A stretch of 64,000 nt of DNA from Ecdyonurus torrentis (GCA_949318235.1 OX439132.1:12991624-13055623), one strand, 5' to 3'. Shown: positions 1 to 14,342, numbered from the stretch's first letter. Notes: a model not told the origin generated them from the sequence alone. Program-made: numbers and translations.

Positions 1-2189
1 CACAAGTTGTAATATAACGTTGGCTAGTATGAGCATTGGATTTTACATTAATGCATCCCCCGCATATTTTACTTTTCTTTGCCACAATCTATACATAAAT
101 TTCATACGCAATACGCCCTTTATATATAGACACAAGAGTGCAAGAGACAGAAAGAAAGAGACAAAGAGGAAAATGACTCATTACTTTACCTCTCCCCCCC
201 CCCTTCCCCCCCGTGTAATAACAATTCCTGCAGTTGTTGCTTTTACCTAATTTTATTGGACTGAATTTCAAGACAGTTTTTAAATTGAAGGTAATGACTG
301 ATGACTCATAACTTTATAAATCAGGAGAAAAATTAGTTCACTCTTATCTAGTCACTATACTTATGGTACACTTTGAATAATTTATAAATTAGTTTACTTT
401 TTACTAAATTGAATATTGAATAAAATATATTTAATTTTAGTAAATAATCAGGCCTAAACGATAAAAAATTATATGCAAATATATTAGGTTTGAAAATATA
501 CTAAATCAATAAGTACTGCATGTTAATATAAACTTGCTAATAGGAAAATTCTGGTTTAAAACTTTTCCTGTATAAAATTGGCCAAACAAATTTCGGAAAT
601 AGAGCTCATACATCACCAAACGCACACGGAAGAAGAAATAACGTAATTTATGTTTCATTTAAGTCACTTTAGCATTTATGTTGCTAAATTAGAAGAGAAC
701 ATAAATAATTATGCTGTGTACCGCAAGGAAATAAAAAACTTGCACAACTATAGACTGAAAGGCAACACTAAAATTGCAAGTTATTCATTTCATTTCGGTA
801 CAATATATTATTTCTTCGATATAGAATAGCATAAATTATGTTGCTATTATTACAATGCTGATTGTTGGCTAGCTTAATTATATATATAATGTATATTTAT
901 TTTTGTCCATGAATGTAATAAAACAAGATAATAATTATACCCTACATGAGTAATCAATTTAGCAGTATTCTTAAAAGATAAATAATCTGAAGTATAAAAA
1001 GTAGTTCTTGATCCAAACATTCCTTTGCAAGGAATACAAATTTCTCATGTTATATAATTTTAAAAGAGTTTGTTGTTTCTGAAGAAGCTTCACTCATTTA
1101 AAACATAATTTAAAACGTGTCTTAATGCACTTTTTTTTTTTTTTTTTTTTTACTCGGAAAAAGAATGATGAATAAAATAGAAAAATGTCATGAAATAATA
1201 AAGTTTTTATTTACAGCCGGTACTCATTATAAAATTCCAACTTTTTATTTTGTTCAACTCTCAGTACTCGCATCTTTAATTGAAGTCACGTGAAATTAAA
1301 GAACATATTTTATTATGAAAAGAGTTATTGTTTGAATATATTTTTTTCCTTAAGATTTAATATGATATTCCTTATATGGCTATGATATAATTTATCTGTA
1401 ATGTGTGCATGTTTTTATTTCACTATACTTTTTATTTATAGAAAATTATTCAATAAAATTTATTTGTTTTGAAGCTAAATGTTTAATATGCAATATATTT
1501 TATATATTTGAACTTGTGCACAATATAAAAAAAAATTTGATGCTGTATATAATTGTATTTTCCAGTGAATTATAATGGAAGGCAATAATAAAACTAGGAA
1601 AATAAAGACAATTATTTTTAAAGCTTCAAAAAAATTAATTAAATTAGAGAATAATTAATGATATCAACTACCACATTTTCTTTCTCTATAATTTTTTCTG
1701 TGGATAAAATAGGCTCACCAATGTTTCCATAGGAACGATATAAATAAAGTTTTATACAAGTATAAAAGATTTATAAAAAATTAACGTTAAAAAAATACAT
1801 ATCTCTTTTATACTTTGATTAAAGTAAAGTAATTTATCTTCAGCTTTATCATATAAATCTAGTTAAAGGTGGATAATAAACATTGGTATGCTAATTATTA
1901 TATAATTAGAAATCATACTGTCATGTAATTAGATATGTAATTTAATTACTTAATTATTTCACACAATAGAAGATGAATAATGTGTAATAATATATAGCAT
2001 TGAAATTTTAGATTAATAATGAAGATGTAGAGTAACTTTACATTCAATCTTTGTGTTACGTCTTGTGAGTATTTTAAGGTTGTAATTTGCCTAACGAATA
2101 AAGACATCAAATTTTATTCAATAAAAATATTGCATTTCCTCTAAACAAACGTTACAGAGACAGTTTTAACATAAACAGCTCCAAATGCG

Positions 2190-2217
2190 TTTTTTTTTTT
2201 TTTTTTTTTTTTTTTTT
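2190..2217. repeat. Poly(T) tract, 28 nt
   Basis: Homopolymer ending in CCC. Similar tracts of 20-36 nt lie at 1131-1151, 4297-4317, 12657-12686, 33962-33987, 49870-49905, 50665-50687 and 52578-52599. Confidence 0.95.
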
Positions 2218-4204
2218 CCCACAATAATTGCTGAAGTGTTTTTATTTTACATAGCTATGTTCTGCCTCTTTTACAAAAGTTACGAATATTATAATTTGTG
2301 CTCTATTTATGTCATAAAGTTTGCTATTTTGGCATTGCATTTATATTTATGCTGTAAACATATTTGTTAGTTATGATACATGATTTTTATTCAGTATTGC
2401 ATAAAATATGATGTTATTTACGTATAAATGGTGCTGTGAAATTTAGCTTTCAACATAATGATTGTGATAATTGATAATTATTGTTCTTTCATAAGATTTG
2501 CTAAGATTTCTTCCAAAATAATTTAGCGAAATTATTTAACTTTTTATAGATATAAACATAAAACTCGTTTTAGCAAAAAATAAGTGCATTTAAATCTTAA
2601 AATTTCACAATTTCTTTACTTCCAGACTCCTATAATATAATCGTTTTTGTTTATAGTGGAATTGTCAACTCACATATTAAATATATATACGAACTTATAC
2701 CAAATCTTTAATAATCATTTCGATATTATAGTTGCATCATTGAAAATATAATATGCCAAGTGTATATAAAAGTTGATTACATCTCAACAAGTCAGTAATA
2801 AACTCCAGGATGGGATTGCTTATAAAAATATGACATCGATATACAAGTTTTACGTGAATACTCCACATGAGATAATATCTTTCTCAAGTCAGCAAAAGTG
2901 CAATGATTTTCTTTATTTCCTTGGTATCGTTTGCATGAAGCCACCGTGAAATGTAATAATAATACACTTCAGCAATTTATTAACTTTTAATATAGTTTGT
3001 ATCTTGTTTTTGTACAGCGTGTACAGTATACAAGATAAAAAATGTTTTGCAAAATAAAAAAAATTATTTTATGTTGTTTCAATAAATTTTCCTCTATATT
3101 ATAGGTCAAATTTAAAAAAAAAAATAATAATAATAATATGTTATATTTTTTTCTTTTATCAAGAGCTTGAAATAAAAATGAAGTAAAAACTTTGTTATAG
3201 CTGTCTATATTACCTATTAATTTTATATAAAAAAAAGGTAAAGATGAGGTGTAAAAATGTATCATAGCTCTTTTCATTTTTTATATGTTTTCACGGCTTT
3301 AAATTTATGTTTTTAAACCTAGTTTAATGTCAAATACTGGTTTAGCTTCTTTTTTTTTAACACCCTGTATTTTTATATACATATTACGAGGTATGATGTG
3401 AGAAATATATATATATTTTTTATTATATACCTTCACATACATTGCATGCTTTACTAGAATAAAATTCAACTTTTAACAACAATAATATAGCAGCAGCAAC
3501 AACTTCTTCTTTTATTGTGTAATATAGGATAAATGTTTTTTTTATATAAGTTATATAATACATATAAATATAGAACATCGCTTAAAACTCAGTGAAGTAC
3601 GGAAATTTATGTACTGCAAAATGATGTACTTGGTTCACCGCTTCATATAAGTATACAGTATATTATGTATTATAAAATATAAATATTATGGATGTAATAA
3701 AAGTTGACTTAAATTTTTATTTATAAACTTTTGGATTATATATAAATGATAAAAATTAACTCTTGTAAATATTTATTGTCGTTATTTATATATTTAAAAA
3801 AATATATTTTACTGAGAATATTTTACTGCAGTTTTACAGCGCTGTAGTACTCTACTGTAGTATACCTTTATTACGTTACAGGGCACAGTTTATATTTTAA
3901 TGCTGTTTTAAAGAAATAATTAGAAGGGATATAATTGTAATTCCACTTTTTGAATTTTGTACAGTTGCAGCACCAAAAAGAGAGTACTTATGAGATTTTT
4001 CTCAACTAAAGATTTTGATGACCTCAAATGTCAGTTGTTGTTTTTCCAGAATACTGTATGTTACTTCTAATTAACATGTTACTTCTAGATAACTTCTAAT
4101 TAAAAATAGTTTCTTTCTCTCTGCAAAGGCATAATAATTATATCAGTTTAATTTCAGCAACTTTATCAATTTGCGTATAGTATTGAATCATATTTATACT
4201 GCAT

Positions 4205-4240
4205 AACATACAAAATAACATACAAAATAACATACAAAAT
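4205..4240. repeat. 12-bp tandem repeat, 3 copies
   Basis: AACATACAAAAT repeated three times without change. Confidence 0.85.
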
Positions 4241-5457
4241 TATTTATATACTTATTATTTTACATTTATTATTTATATGCAGTATTAATTACGTTCTTTT
4301 TTTTTTTTTTTTTTTTTGTTATTATAAATATATCACACATATAGGAAAATGCACTTCATTATTTTTTTTCTAACACAATTTCAAATTCCTAAAAGGCACA
4401 CAAATTGGTGTTAAATCTTAAACAATTTTATATATGGTATAGAATATCAATAAAAACTCTTCATAAGGGGAAAAAATCAAACCGCAGATAAACTTCATAT
4501 GTAAATAAAAATTTCATCGCAACCAAGTGTTATTATTATTATTTCAAACAATCTCGCACAATTCTAAAGCTCAGAAATGCAATCATTATTTTACATTATA
4601 ATATGCAAATCAATGTTATGGAATAATATTATTGTAATGATAAAGGAAATCAGGGTAATGCGAGTTGCACATGAGATATGTACAGAAAGATATCTGGGTA
4701 AAATATCGATGCAAGTAATGTAATGCATCATAAATAATGCAGTCAGCAAGAAAAATGCATTCTTCTTCATATACATATATATTTTTTTGTTTCAATAATA
4801 TCTTTCAAGCAAGAAATAAATAATGGATAAAATTGTTACGATAGAATAAAAATGATAAATTGATATTTCAACTAACTCAGCAGAATTACAATGAAATGAA
4901 GAGCGACTTTTTTTTTATTAATAATTAATTTTGTAAATGCATTTTTATGCAGAAAAAAAATGTTACAAAAGTTTATTGGAATACTTCGAAGTATAAATTA
5001 CACTGTAAAACAACACAATTGGGTGGTTTCAATACCGTCTTTTAATGGAAATATAAAATGTAATTTAAATTTCAATCAATAAACATTCTATCGTCCTATA
5101 GTACTTTGATTTTGAATTGAAAATAATTTGTATTAACATTGAATAACTGAAAGTATGGCATTAATAAAGTTTTAACAATGTTTAATTTTTTTTTTATTTA
5201 AAATGCATTTTTCTTACATCCAACATAAAAAGGTTATACAGTATTATGAAATGAACCAATGCTGAGGCAGCCTGATATGTATGCCTTGCTTAAACCACTG
5301 ACCCGTAGGCCTAATAACTCATGTTTCATGGCCTAAACACATAAAGTATTATTGACATGTAGCGTAAAATTGTAAATTTTTGTAAATTTCTCGTAATTTT
5401 TAAAAACAATGTGGTCTGCTCCATTGTTGACATTGTTCCAACTTTGTAACGCGAGTC

Positions 5458-5477
5458 GACGCACGTCTACGTGCGTC
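5458..5477. repeat. GC-rich perfect hairpin
   Basis: GACGCACGT, two-base spacer CT, then ACGTGCGTC: a 9-bp perfect stem with four CpG sites, inside otherwise AT-rich non-coding DNA. Confidence 0.7.
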
Positions 5478-6094
5478 AAATTTACGCTCATGTGAATAAT
5501 ACTTAACATAATATACCACATGTGCTTGAAAAATTGCAGTAGTGAAACGTTAAATATACTGTTAAAAATTTCAGGGTTAAAAAAAAATCCCGTTTTTTTC
5601 GCCATCGTAATCAAACATCCTTTTAATGATTCTTTAATATTGTAGGTAAACAAAATACATAATGAAGTAAAAATAAATTCTTCCGGCCTATCTAATATGC
5701 TTATTTTATGTTATATTTTATGTACAGTATAGAGCAAATTAATTAAATTTCATCAGCAAAGGGTATTAACCTTTTTGTAAAGGTATCAAGTTATTTCATC
5801 ATACAGTATTATATAGAAAACAAATCGGAAATACCTCATCTCATTAAATATAAAATAATATTATATTTCATTCACTTTTCATCTATTAATTTACATAGAA
5901 AAAACTTTCTATAAAAATGTTATTATTTTATATCTTGAACATATTTCATAATATAATATAATCACTAGATATATTTTTGCGTAATAACGATATGATAATT
6001 ATTATGTAGTAGACTATTACATTTATTATTACAACAATGGTTTCTACTTACTTCGTTAACATGATATGTTTATACGTGATATTTTTACATTTAA

Positions 6095-6429
6095 AGCCAT
6101 GGACCACATAAAACAACATGTGCTTTTTAATTAATAAACATGAAATGGGGTCTTCAAAACTGTTGACAATTTTTATGAGAATGCTAATAGCCCCACGAGA
6201 AAACGTGAAAATACTGTTAAATATGAAATTTGCGTGACTATTCATGTTTATGACGTCAGAAACATGCAAAAATTAGTAGAAAAATGTTGTGCGGGTTGCA
6301 TAAATTGAAATTTCTGATCACTGCTACGGAGCTACACTTGAGTTTTGACACAAAGTAAAATTATTTATGTAAGTCCCATCAAGTGTTTTTTGTGATATAA
6401 ATGCTTGTGTTTTTCTCTGGTCTATTCCT
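6095..6429 (-). mobile_element. piggyBac-like MITE, copy A (335 bp)
   Basis: Flanked by TTAA on both sides (6091-6094, 6430-6433), the target duplication typical of piggyBac. The ends are imperfect inverted repeats (AGCCATGGACC on the left; AGGAATAGACC read inward from the right). The body aligns along its whole length, in opposite orientation, with the element at 56905-57240, sharing for example TGGGACTTACATAAATAA (complement at 6361-6378) and TGCAACCCGCACAACATT. No coding capacity. Confidence 0.8.
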
Positions 6430-6433
6430 TTAA

Positions 6434-8910
6434 CGTTGAATAAAAATGTAATTACATTAGTTTTATGCTGTTGAATTATTTATCAAAGTGTCTTTTAGCA
6501 TTAGATAACTAATAATATATTCAGGTAAAAATTAATAACATACAGGTGGAAAAGTTAAAATTAAGCTATCCTCAAAATTAGGAATAAAAATTTAACTTCC
6601 TAAAGAATTTTCTCATAAGAATTTTCTCATAAATATTTCGAATGCATTTTTCGTTTCTAGGTCTATTTTATCTAGAGTTCACAACAAATTTTATTACTCT
6701 ATCAATCTCTTCATTGCGCAATAAACAACCAAAGAAAAATATAGGATAGCCCATTGTCCTAGATTAATCAAACATAATATATTTTTCCCAATAACTGATG
6801 GATAGAAGTTCATTGAATTTTACATGTGTGGTCTATTTTTGACTTCAAAATTAAAAAGTTATAAAATTAAAGAAAGCAAAAGAAAAAAGTAAAAACAAAA
6901 AAACAATGAACCAATTCTTATATATCTATGTATCATTTTGTTCTATGATCCCTGAAAATATACCTTGAAGGGTTATCGTATTCCAACAAACAGAAAAGTT
7001 ATGAGATGGGACCATAATACATAAAAATATATACCTGTTTTATGTCTCTTAAATCCTAACCCGTATCTAGCCCCACAGACTTGGGTTAAAAAAATTGTGA
7101 GGTAGGCAACTTCTGAGATTCATGACGTCATCAATATCAGGAATTGCAATTCAGGTTGCCCACGTTGCAATTTTCTCCCTCAGTTTGTGAGAAGTTTAGG
7201 GATTTAATATGTTTATGTACGATGATCCTTATAATTTATCAAGAGGAAGAGGCTTTATTAGTACATACAGTGGCTTTAAGCGGTTTTTAAACTACAGTAT
7301 TTGGACATTGCGCCTATAGTAACTCAAATTGACAATAATACTGAATAGTACGTGTTATTGTAATTTTATGACTAATATGATTTTCAGTATTTCATTTTAT
7401 ATAGTAGACTGTAAAGTAGAAATTTGCAAACTTGGATATTCATAGTTAGATTTTATAACCTACTGCAGACTTCAGTCACTCGTGTACAAGGTAAAGATGG
7501 TTTTGCTATTTTAAAACTGTTGTTTTCTCTCTTGCCTGACAAACAAGAAGGGTTTATTTTATGTTTATATATATATATACAGACTTCCTCCGTAACATAA
7601 GTTTATGCATCGAAGTTTATAGCGAACGTAAAACTTTTGTGTCTGCTGCGGCTCACAAAGGAGGTTATTTTTCAACACTAATACTAAGCGAACACGAGAC
7701 TGCAGTACTGAATTTTCCTGACTGCAAAATTTTTTAACATACCAGAATTTTAAATAAAGTAGATTTACATACAGCTGGTATTTAAAAATAAAATTGCACA
7801 TCAGCAGCATTCATATATTATAAGCACAATTTATTTTCGAGTATATCTAATTAAAAAAAATAATAATAATAATAACATTTATGTTTTTGTATGAATTTTT
7901 CAAAGTTCTAATTCAAGATACTAGAATTATATTTTGCTAGTCACTTAATTGGTATAAAAACTTGGCTACCAGTCGACAACGCACAAAATCTATATAGAGA
8001 GGGAGAGAAGAAAAGGAGTTGAATCGTAAAATGACTAGTAAGGCCTGTCGCTATTATAAGTACAGTGATTTACGAGATTTTATATAATAAAAAAAATGTA
8101 GAAAAGAGAGAATAACAAACTATATAGAATTCAATGTTTGCTCTCTTTTTTTTTATATTATTTTTTCCCATTCAACTATTTTTGGTACTTAAAAGCTTAT
8201 AAGTACGGACTTATATATTCAGTATACAAAGCTCGATAGAATAAAACAAACAAATATAATAATATATGAATTTCCAATATTACTTTTGCCAAGCTAAAAT
8301 GGAACAAAAACCGCACAAAGAAAAACAATGAAAAGGCAAAGTTAGATCAAAGGATCACAAAGTTAACGACAAATTGATTATGTTAAAAACTTAAATAAAA
8401 CTGAAAAAAACAAGTAGTAATAATAAAATGATGTAAAAATACGTTTAAGAAGAAAAATAATTTATATATTAAAATAAGGTTTGAAAAGTTAGTAAAATAA
8501 TTTATAAATATTAATATTATTTGTCACTACAAAGTTTCTTTGATCCCTTGTGGGTATTATCATTAAAGTAAAGGGACTTAAAATGACCAACTATGGGGTT
8601 GAAAATGAAAAGGGGTCACTATATATATATATACATAGAGGTTAAAATAACAACAAAAGTGTTCTCAGCATTGACTCTGACACAGCTTTGTACTGTTTGT
8701 GTTTCAGATGTTATTATTGGAGTGTATGTTTGCTTAAATACGGAAACTTCATTAAAAGCAGTTCGCCTTTTATTTTTTTTAATTAATTGCTTTGAGTATG
8801 TTATATTTTGTTTGGAACAAATGTCTAATTGCTGTAGGTGAAATTCAATATTCGTAGAATCGATTACAATAATATAAGAATTTGTTTTCCAGAAAGCTTA
8901 ATTTCAACAC
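6434..8910. other. AT-rich non-coding stretch with one GC-richer island
   Basis: Nothing coding recognised. 7050-7210 is less AT-rich, with ATGACGTCAT at 7121-7130 and the palindrome GAATTGCAATTC near 7141. It may be a decayed transposon fragment, but I could not find its ends. Confidence 0.6.
6604..6631. repeat. 14-bp tandem duplication
   Basis: AGAATTTTCTCATA occurs twice head to tail. Confidence 0.7.
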
Positions 8911-8914
8911 TTGA

Positions 8915-9430
8915 AGGCATTGTCAAGAAGAAAACATTGGCATTTACATCACAAAACACTTTATGGGACTTACATAAATAACATTAATTTGTCTCAAAAT
9001 CCGTATTAGTAGTGATCAGAACATTTCAATTTATTTTTATTTATTTATTAAACACAATGTGTGTACAACATACATCTAAACATTCAATAATTATCCATTT
9101 AATTATAAACATATAATAATATCCAAATCATAACATCTAAATAATAATAATGAAATTTATTATTATTTATTAAACATATCATATATTTCAATTTTCAATT
9201 TATATATATACATTGCTACACGTCTACCAACTTATGCAACCCGCACAACATTTCTATATGAATTTTGCCTGTTTCTAACGTCAAAAACTGGAATAGTCAC
9301 GTACTTCACAGCTTTTTCACGCTATTTTGTGGGACCACATTAACATTTTGGTAAAAATTGTTGTTTATTTTTGAAGATTCTTTGTGTTTAATCACTAAGA
9401 AGAACATTTTGTTTCAGACACAATAATCGT
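8915..9430 (+). mobile_element. piggyBac-like MITE, copy B, interrupted
   Basis: Same family as 56905-57240. The left end AGGCATTGTCAAGAAG follows TTGA, one change from TTAA. The conserved TGGGACTTACATAAATAA is at 8964-8981. The match breaks after CAATTTA near 9033 and resumes at TTATGCAACCCGC near 9232, so about 200 bp of AT-rich DNA has been inserted. The right 15 bp or so have diverged and no right TTAA is visible. This looks like an old, degraded copy. Confidence 0.75.
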
Positions 9431-11315
9431 ATATATATAAATATAATACTATTAAAATTGTAATAGTAAAAAAAAGAAAAAGAAAAAATGAACTTATTTA
9501 GAAGCTGCACAGTGACTTAGGACTTACTTGAAATATTTTCATTATTTTCTTTTGTGGTAAACATTTAAATATCTATTTCATGAATTCTATAGTAATATTA
9601 TTAGAAAAGAAATTTATACGTACTGTAATATAGTTTTCTTTAAAATTACTATAAAATTTACTTTATTTTAAAGGTTTTCTTACATAAATTATTCCAACTT
9701 TGAAGTTAGAAAGACTATACCATATAAACTTGTTAATAGTGTAGCATGAAAAAAAAATAGCTTGCTTGATGTAATAAATTACAGCAAGTGTTAGAGTATA
9801 CTTTAAAATAAATATAATATAGTAATTATTATCTCATTAAGTGTCCGCGGCATTTTTTTTAATAAAAAAATTAACTAGACTTTAATGACATAATTTTTAT
9901 TACTTGATAATTTCTGAATATTATATTGCATTCTTGTTCTTCAGGTAATATTACTATCATTAGCATGAGATATTAGTTGATAGACAAACAAATTGAGTGT
10001 TATTATTTTTATTTGTTGCAAGATATCCCTGTGCTTTTGATATAATATAGAAATAAGATAAAAAACAACAACATTATATAGAATAACCAAGGGCTTCAAA
10101 GAAATATTTTGTTGCTTACCAAAGTGTTTATGTACAACTTAATTTTAAAAACACGAGAACTATAGAATACGTGAATGTGGTTTTAATTATTTTAACTTCA
10201 CGTTGAAATTGTAGTTGTTGTTTTTTTCTACTAATTTTGTAAGCAATGTATTGTAAATATATAAACTTTTTTCGATTATTTTTATGCGTATGTGTATTAA
10301 AGTAAACTAGATATCCCACAAGTATTCTTATTACATTATTCGTTTTATTATTATTTTGAGGTCATGATACCCATTATAATTCTGTACGCTACTTTTTATT
10401 GACAATAATACAAAAATAATTTTGTGAGAGTACTTGTTATTTTTTATAAATTTATTTTATTTCAAATTGATCTAAAAATAATAATAACAATATCAATCTA
10501 ATAAGCTTTGTGATTGGTTTAAATAGTACTAATACTTCTAAAAACACAAATGAAATCTTCAGTATTATATTTAGTTTTCAATTTAGGTTTGCAAACACAC
10601 ATAATATGTAAAATCATTTCTCAAATGACAGGAAAATAATTAAGTAATAGTATATTCTTTAAAAATTAATATAAATCCATTATTAAAAATGGATAAAATG
10701 CAGTTTTGTTATAAATATATAGGTATAAGCTGAAAGTGAATAAAATTTCATACCTCAAATGAAAAGAGGTATAAATTCTCTCTTTTACCAAAGCAAACAA
10801 ATAAAAACGTAAGTTAATAATTTAAATTACACTCAAAGGATATTAGAATACGCAAATTTTTGTCATGAAAAAAGATTATAGTAAAATTTTACATGTTTTA
10901 TAACTTAAATTTGCAATTTTAACATTTTACTCTCATGGGTCATTAATTTCAGTGGTTAGTTTTTACTTTGATAACATAACATTTATTCTGATCTAGAACA
11001 CCTCATTGTATGTGTGTAATATTACACACCTTTTTGTTTTAACTATAATATGAAAACCATTTTCAACTATCATGTTGTAAAAATTAACTGAGCTGAAATA
11101 ATAACTTTTCTTACTTTCTCGATTGAGATTTTCTTACAAAATAGTACGTTTTATACTTGTCAACGTTAAGATTCAGGTATAGCTTTTTTTTTTTTTTTTT
11201 AATTTTTTTATTTAACATTATTATTTTTTTTTTTTACAAAGGAAAAAGAAATTTTATAAATCGCATGCTATAAAACAAAGATATGCGTTTCCATGACATA
11301 CTACTTTATTGTTGT

Positions 11316-11359
11316 TAGTCTGCTACTATTTGTAAATAGAGAGACTTTGTAGCAGACTA
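11316..11359. repeat. 11-bp inverted repeat with 22-nt spacer
   Basis: TAGTCTGCTAC at 11316-11326 and GTAGCAGACTA at 11349-11359 pair perfectly. Confidence 0.7.
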
Positions 11360-12654
11360 TAGCAAACTTTTATTATTATAGAGGTGAAAAGTGGCTTTGC
11401 GATGTACTGTTCAGTGTAGTTAAGACAACAAAGTTAAGAAATTTAACTCTTTAGTGTCCTTTATTCAGGTAAATTTTTAAAATTTAAACAAATATTATAT
11501 TGAATTTTCAAAAACTGAAATTTCATTTCTCTTTAAGAATTTATACATTTTTCTTTTTAAGAAAATGCATATTCTTTCTAACTCTGTTATATACAAAGAG
11601 CGAAAGAAAATAAATCTTACACAGTTAAAAATAAATTACAAAATGTATGCTGCATTCAATAATTGCTATATTGTATAAAGCACAAATGATTCTGAGCATC
11701 GTAATTATTATGTTATATAGTATAATCACTACACAATATAGCATAAATTATGATATTTTTAATAATTACTATGAATTTATTTTTATGAGTGCAATTATAT
11801 ATAAGAATGACACTTGCTGATTTGGAATTTCTTTTTTTACAATATTTTTTTATATATAACAATTTAAGACGTTAGCAAACACAATTAAATATAATGTTTG
11901 AAGTATAAATATGTTGTTTTTTCTATTAATGTATTGATAATGGAAGTTAAATTCTCAACATTACTGTATATAAAAACTGTATGTGTTATATAATGTTACA
12001 ATTAGCATTCTAGACACGTTTGTATTTAACGTATACAGTATATTTTGCATCAATATTTAAATTAGATGTAAATAATTAAATAGAGTTGTGTTTGTTGTAT
12101 GTATGTACCTGCATGAGGGAATGTTTATTCGTTAAGTACAATATTAAACACTTGGTGCGTACGTAAACATTGAGAAATAAATAGAGTATTTTTCAATGGA
12201 TAAGACTTAAAAAACGATGTGTTATTTATATTATGTTAAAATATAAATTTTTATTTATTTATTTGCACTCACATTGTACACACATAAAAAAAGAGGATAA
12301 AAATGAATATCATTTTATTTTATAACTATTTCTACAATATGCTAATACGTATACATACATTACAAAAGTGTAATACTAGAACATGCTTTCTATACTTATT
12401 TTTCTTACAATATATTGAATATTATTTTATATCAATAAATTTTGATGCTATATATCTTTTGTTTATATTTAAGTATTCTTTGTTATTAATAGCAACGTAT
12501 ACGGAACCAGATTTAAAGTATAAAAAAGTAAATTTATGTTTTGGTCGTGATAGAATATTTAAGTTTTGTTTTTCAATGTAAATGAGTATATTAACATCAC
12601 GTGTTGTCCTCAAAACAACACTAACAATTTCATTCATTTATTCAATTTTTGTTT

Positions 12655-12691
<37 letters not shown>

Positions 12692-12875
12692 AATATTGAT
12701 AACTTGAGGTTTGATGAATACTTTTTAGGAAAGAACTTTAGGTGCCCTTTCTGTAATATTTCTTTTTGAAACAAATTATAGTACTTTATAAAGATATTAT
12801 TTATTTAGACAAAACTTTTAAACGTGTGAGAAATTTCTCATTCGCTTATGCATCAGGTCAAACCTAATATTTCAA

Positions 12876-12921
12876 TCTCTCTCTCTCTCTCTCTCTCTTA
12901 CTCTCCCTATCTCTCTCTTTC
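12876..12921. repeat. (TC)n microsatellite, interrupted
   Basis: Twelve uninterrupted TC units, then degenerate pyrimidine repeats. It is followed by a modestly GC-richer stretch (12940-13060) containing CTTATATACC, which I could not assign. Confidence 0.9.
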
Positions 12922-13994
12922 ATATAACGACATCTTATAGGGAAGAACGAGGACGGACGCCACGCTTATATACCTTGCTCTTTCTTTCTTTCTCATATAG
13001 ATGAGAAAGCTAAATGGCCATCATTTATTATGCAATGTGGCGCACATTACACCTGCCTTATAAAATGATCTTTATAAACTTCAGCTAACATAACTTTTAA
13101 CTAAAAACATCCTTTGAGTTAAACATTAAATTTAATTAAAAAATAGTTCCAGTTCATGACATTTTCTTTATAACTATTATCTTTAATTAATTATAAAATG
13201 AAAAGGAAGCATCAAAGCTAATTATATTAAATTTGATGAGAACTAAAAAAAATCATTTCAGAACAAAAAATAAATATAAAATATGACATTTACATAATTT
13301 ATTTCATCGTGATATAGGTATGGCATATATATTGCAAATTTATTTTTATAATAAATTTTAATGATACTTGCATAATATCAATAATTTATTAGTAGAATAA
13401 AATATAATTCATTATTATCATTTGATTTTACTAAGGTCGTAGAACTTATGAAATGGCATGGATTGAAAACAATGTGCAGTATTCGACTCACGAACTTACA
13501 AATAGCAAAACATCTACGTGACTTACCGTATATCGTATCACGTGCGAATCACTGATTTCAAGAGAATGTATTGACACAATACTAGTTCTAATGGTTTGTT
13601 TAAACATGATTAAACCAACATTTATCTATGAAATGTAATTATATATTATAAGCTGCTATATAACAGAAATATAATTAATGTGTTCAGTATTTTATTGTAT
13701 GATAATATTCTCATTACAAAAGCTTAAAAAAAAAACTTTGCTTGAAAAAATATTTATATAACTCAATAAAATAGCATGCTTAAATGAGTATAAAGAGATT
13801 TAATTTTAGAACTTTTTATACGGTTTCTTACTATGTATATTACTTTGAGGTTTTTATACAATGTGTAAACTATTGACCGTTTAATTCTTTTGTTTGGTAC
13901 TTTGATATTCATTAATTTTTACATATCACTTTGAAGTCTGAACACAGATTTCATCTCTGTTTGAAATTTTTAAAACCTTCGTATAAGGTTTCAC

Positions 13995-13995
13995 G

Positions 13996-14026
<31 letters not shown>

Positions 14027-14058
14027 ATCTCTATCTCTCTTGCTCTTTCTCTTTCTCC
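13995..14058. repeat. (CT)n microsatellite with CTAT interruptions
   Basis: CT units with regularly spaced CTAT variants, ending in a pyrimidine-rich tail. Confidence 0.9.
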
Positions 14059-14223
14059 CCCATAACTCTCTTTTTTCCTCACTAAATTTTAGTATTTTTG
14101 AGCACTTGTAAGAATATTTTTCCATTCTCACTATAATATACTTAAATATAAAAAGAAGCTGAATATTTTAAAATTTTCAGTATAATTAAGTATATTTTTT
14201 AACAAACCTTTCTATGTACTGTA

Positions 14224-14342
14224 CACACGACCACGATAAGAATTTTTACCGTTCAAAATCTCGCGCTATATTTGCAATGTGATTCTTATGAGTAAAAAAC
14301 GCACTGGATTTAAATGGTAAAATGTCTTATCGCTGTCCTGTG
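14224..14342. mobile_element. TA-flanked foldback MITE (mariner-like), copy 1
   Basis: TA at 14222-14223 and 14343-14344. The two halves are long imperfect inverted repeats of about 40 bp: CACACGACCACGATAAG on the left, CACAGGACAGCGATAAG inward from the right, each followed by an AnTTTTTACCGTTCAAA / ACATTTTACCATTTAAA block. The centre reads TTTGCAATGTGATTCTTATGAG. Three other copies are in the window. TA target sites and small palindromic form suit Tc1/mariner-type MITEs; the superfamily is inferred. Confidence 0.72.

Larger units (their letters stand above)
1..6090. other. AT-rich non-coding stretch
   Basis: No gene recognised. Contains homopolymer tracts, a 12-bp tandem repeat (4205-4240), an interrupted poly(C) near 195-212 and the GC-rich hairpin at 5458-5477. 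The longest open frame (5333-5653, minus) has no domain I recognise and no supporting splice context. Confidence 0.7.
9431..14221. other. AT-rich non-coding stretch
   Basis: No gene recognised. Holds the inverted repeat at 11316-11359, poly(T) at 12657-12686 and (TC)n tracts at 12876 and 13995. Confidence 0.7.

Noticed and set aside
5333..5653. 106-aa minus-strand open frame
   Set aside because: No recognisable domain, composition like the surrounding non-coding DNA, no splice or start context beyond chance.
6048..6269. 73-aa minus-strand open frame
   Set aside because: Lies within the piggyBac-like MITE copy A, whose other copies do not preserve the frame.
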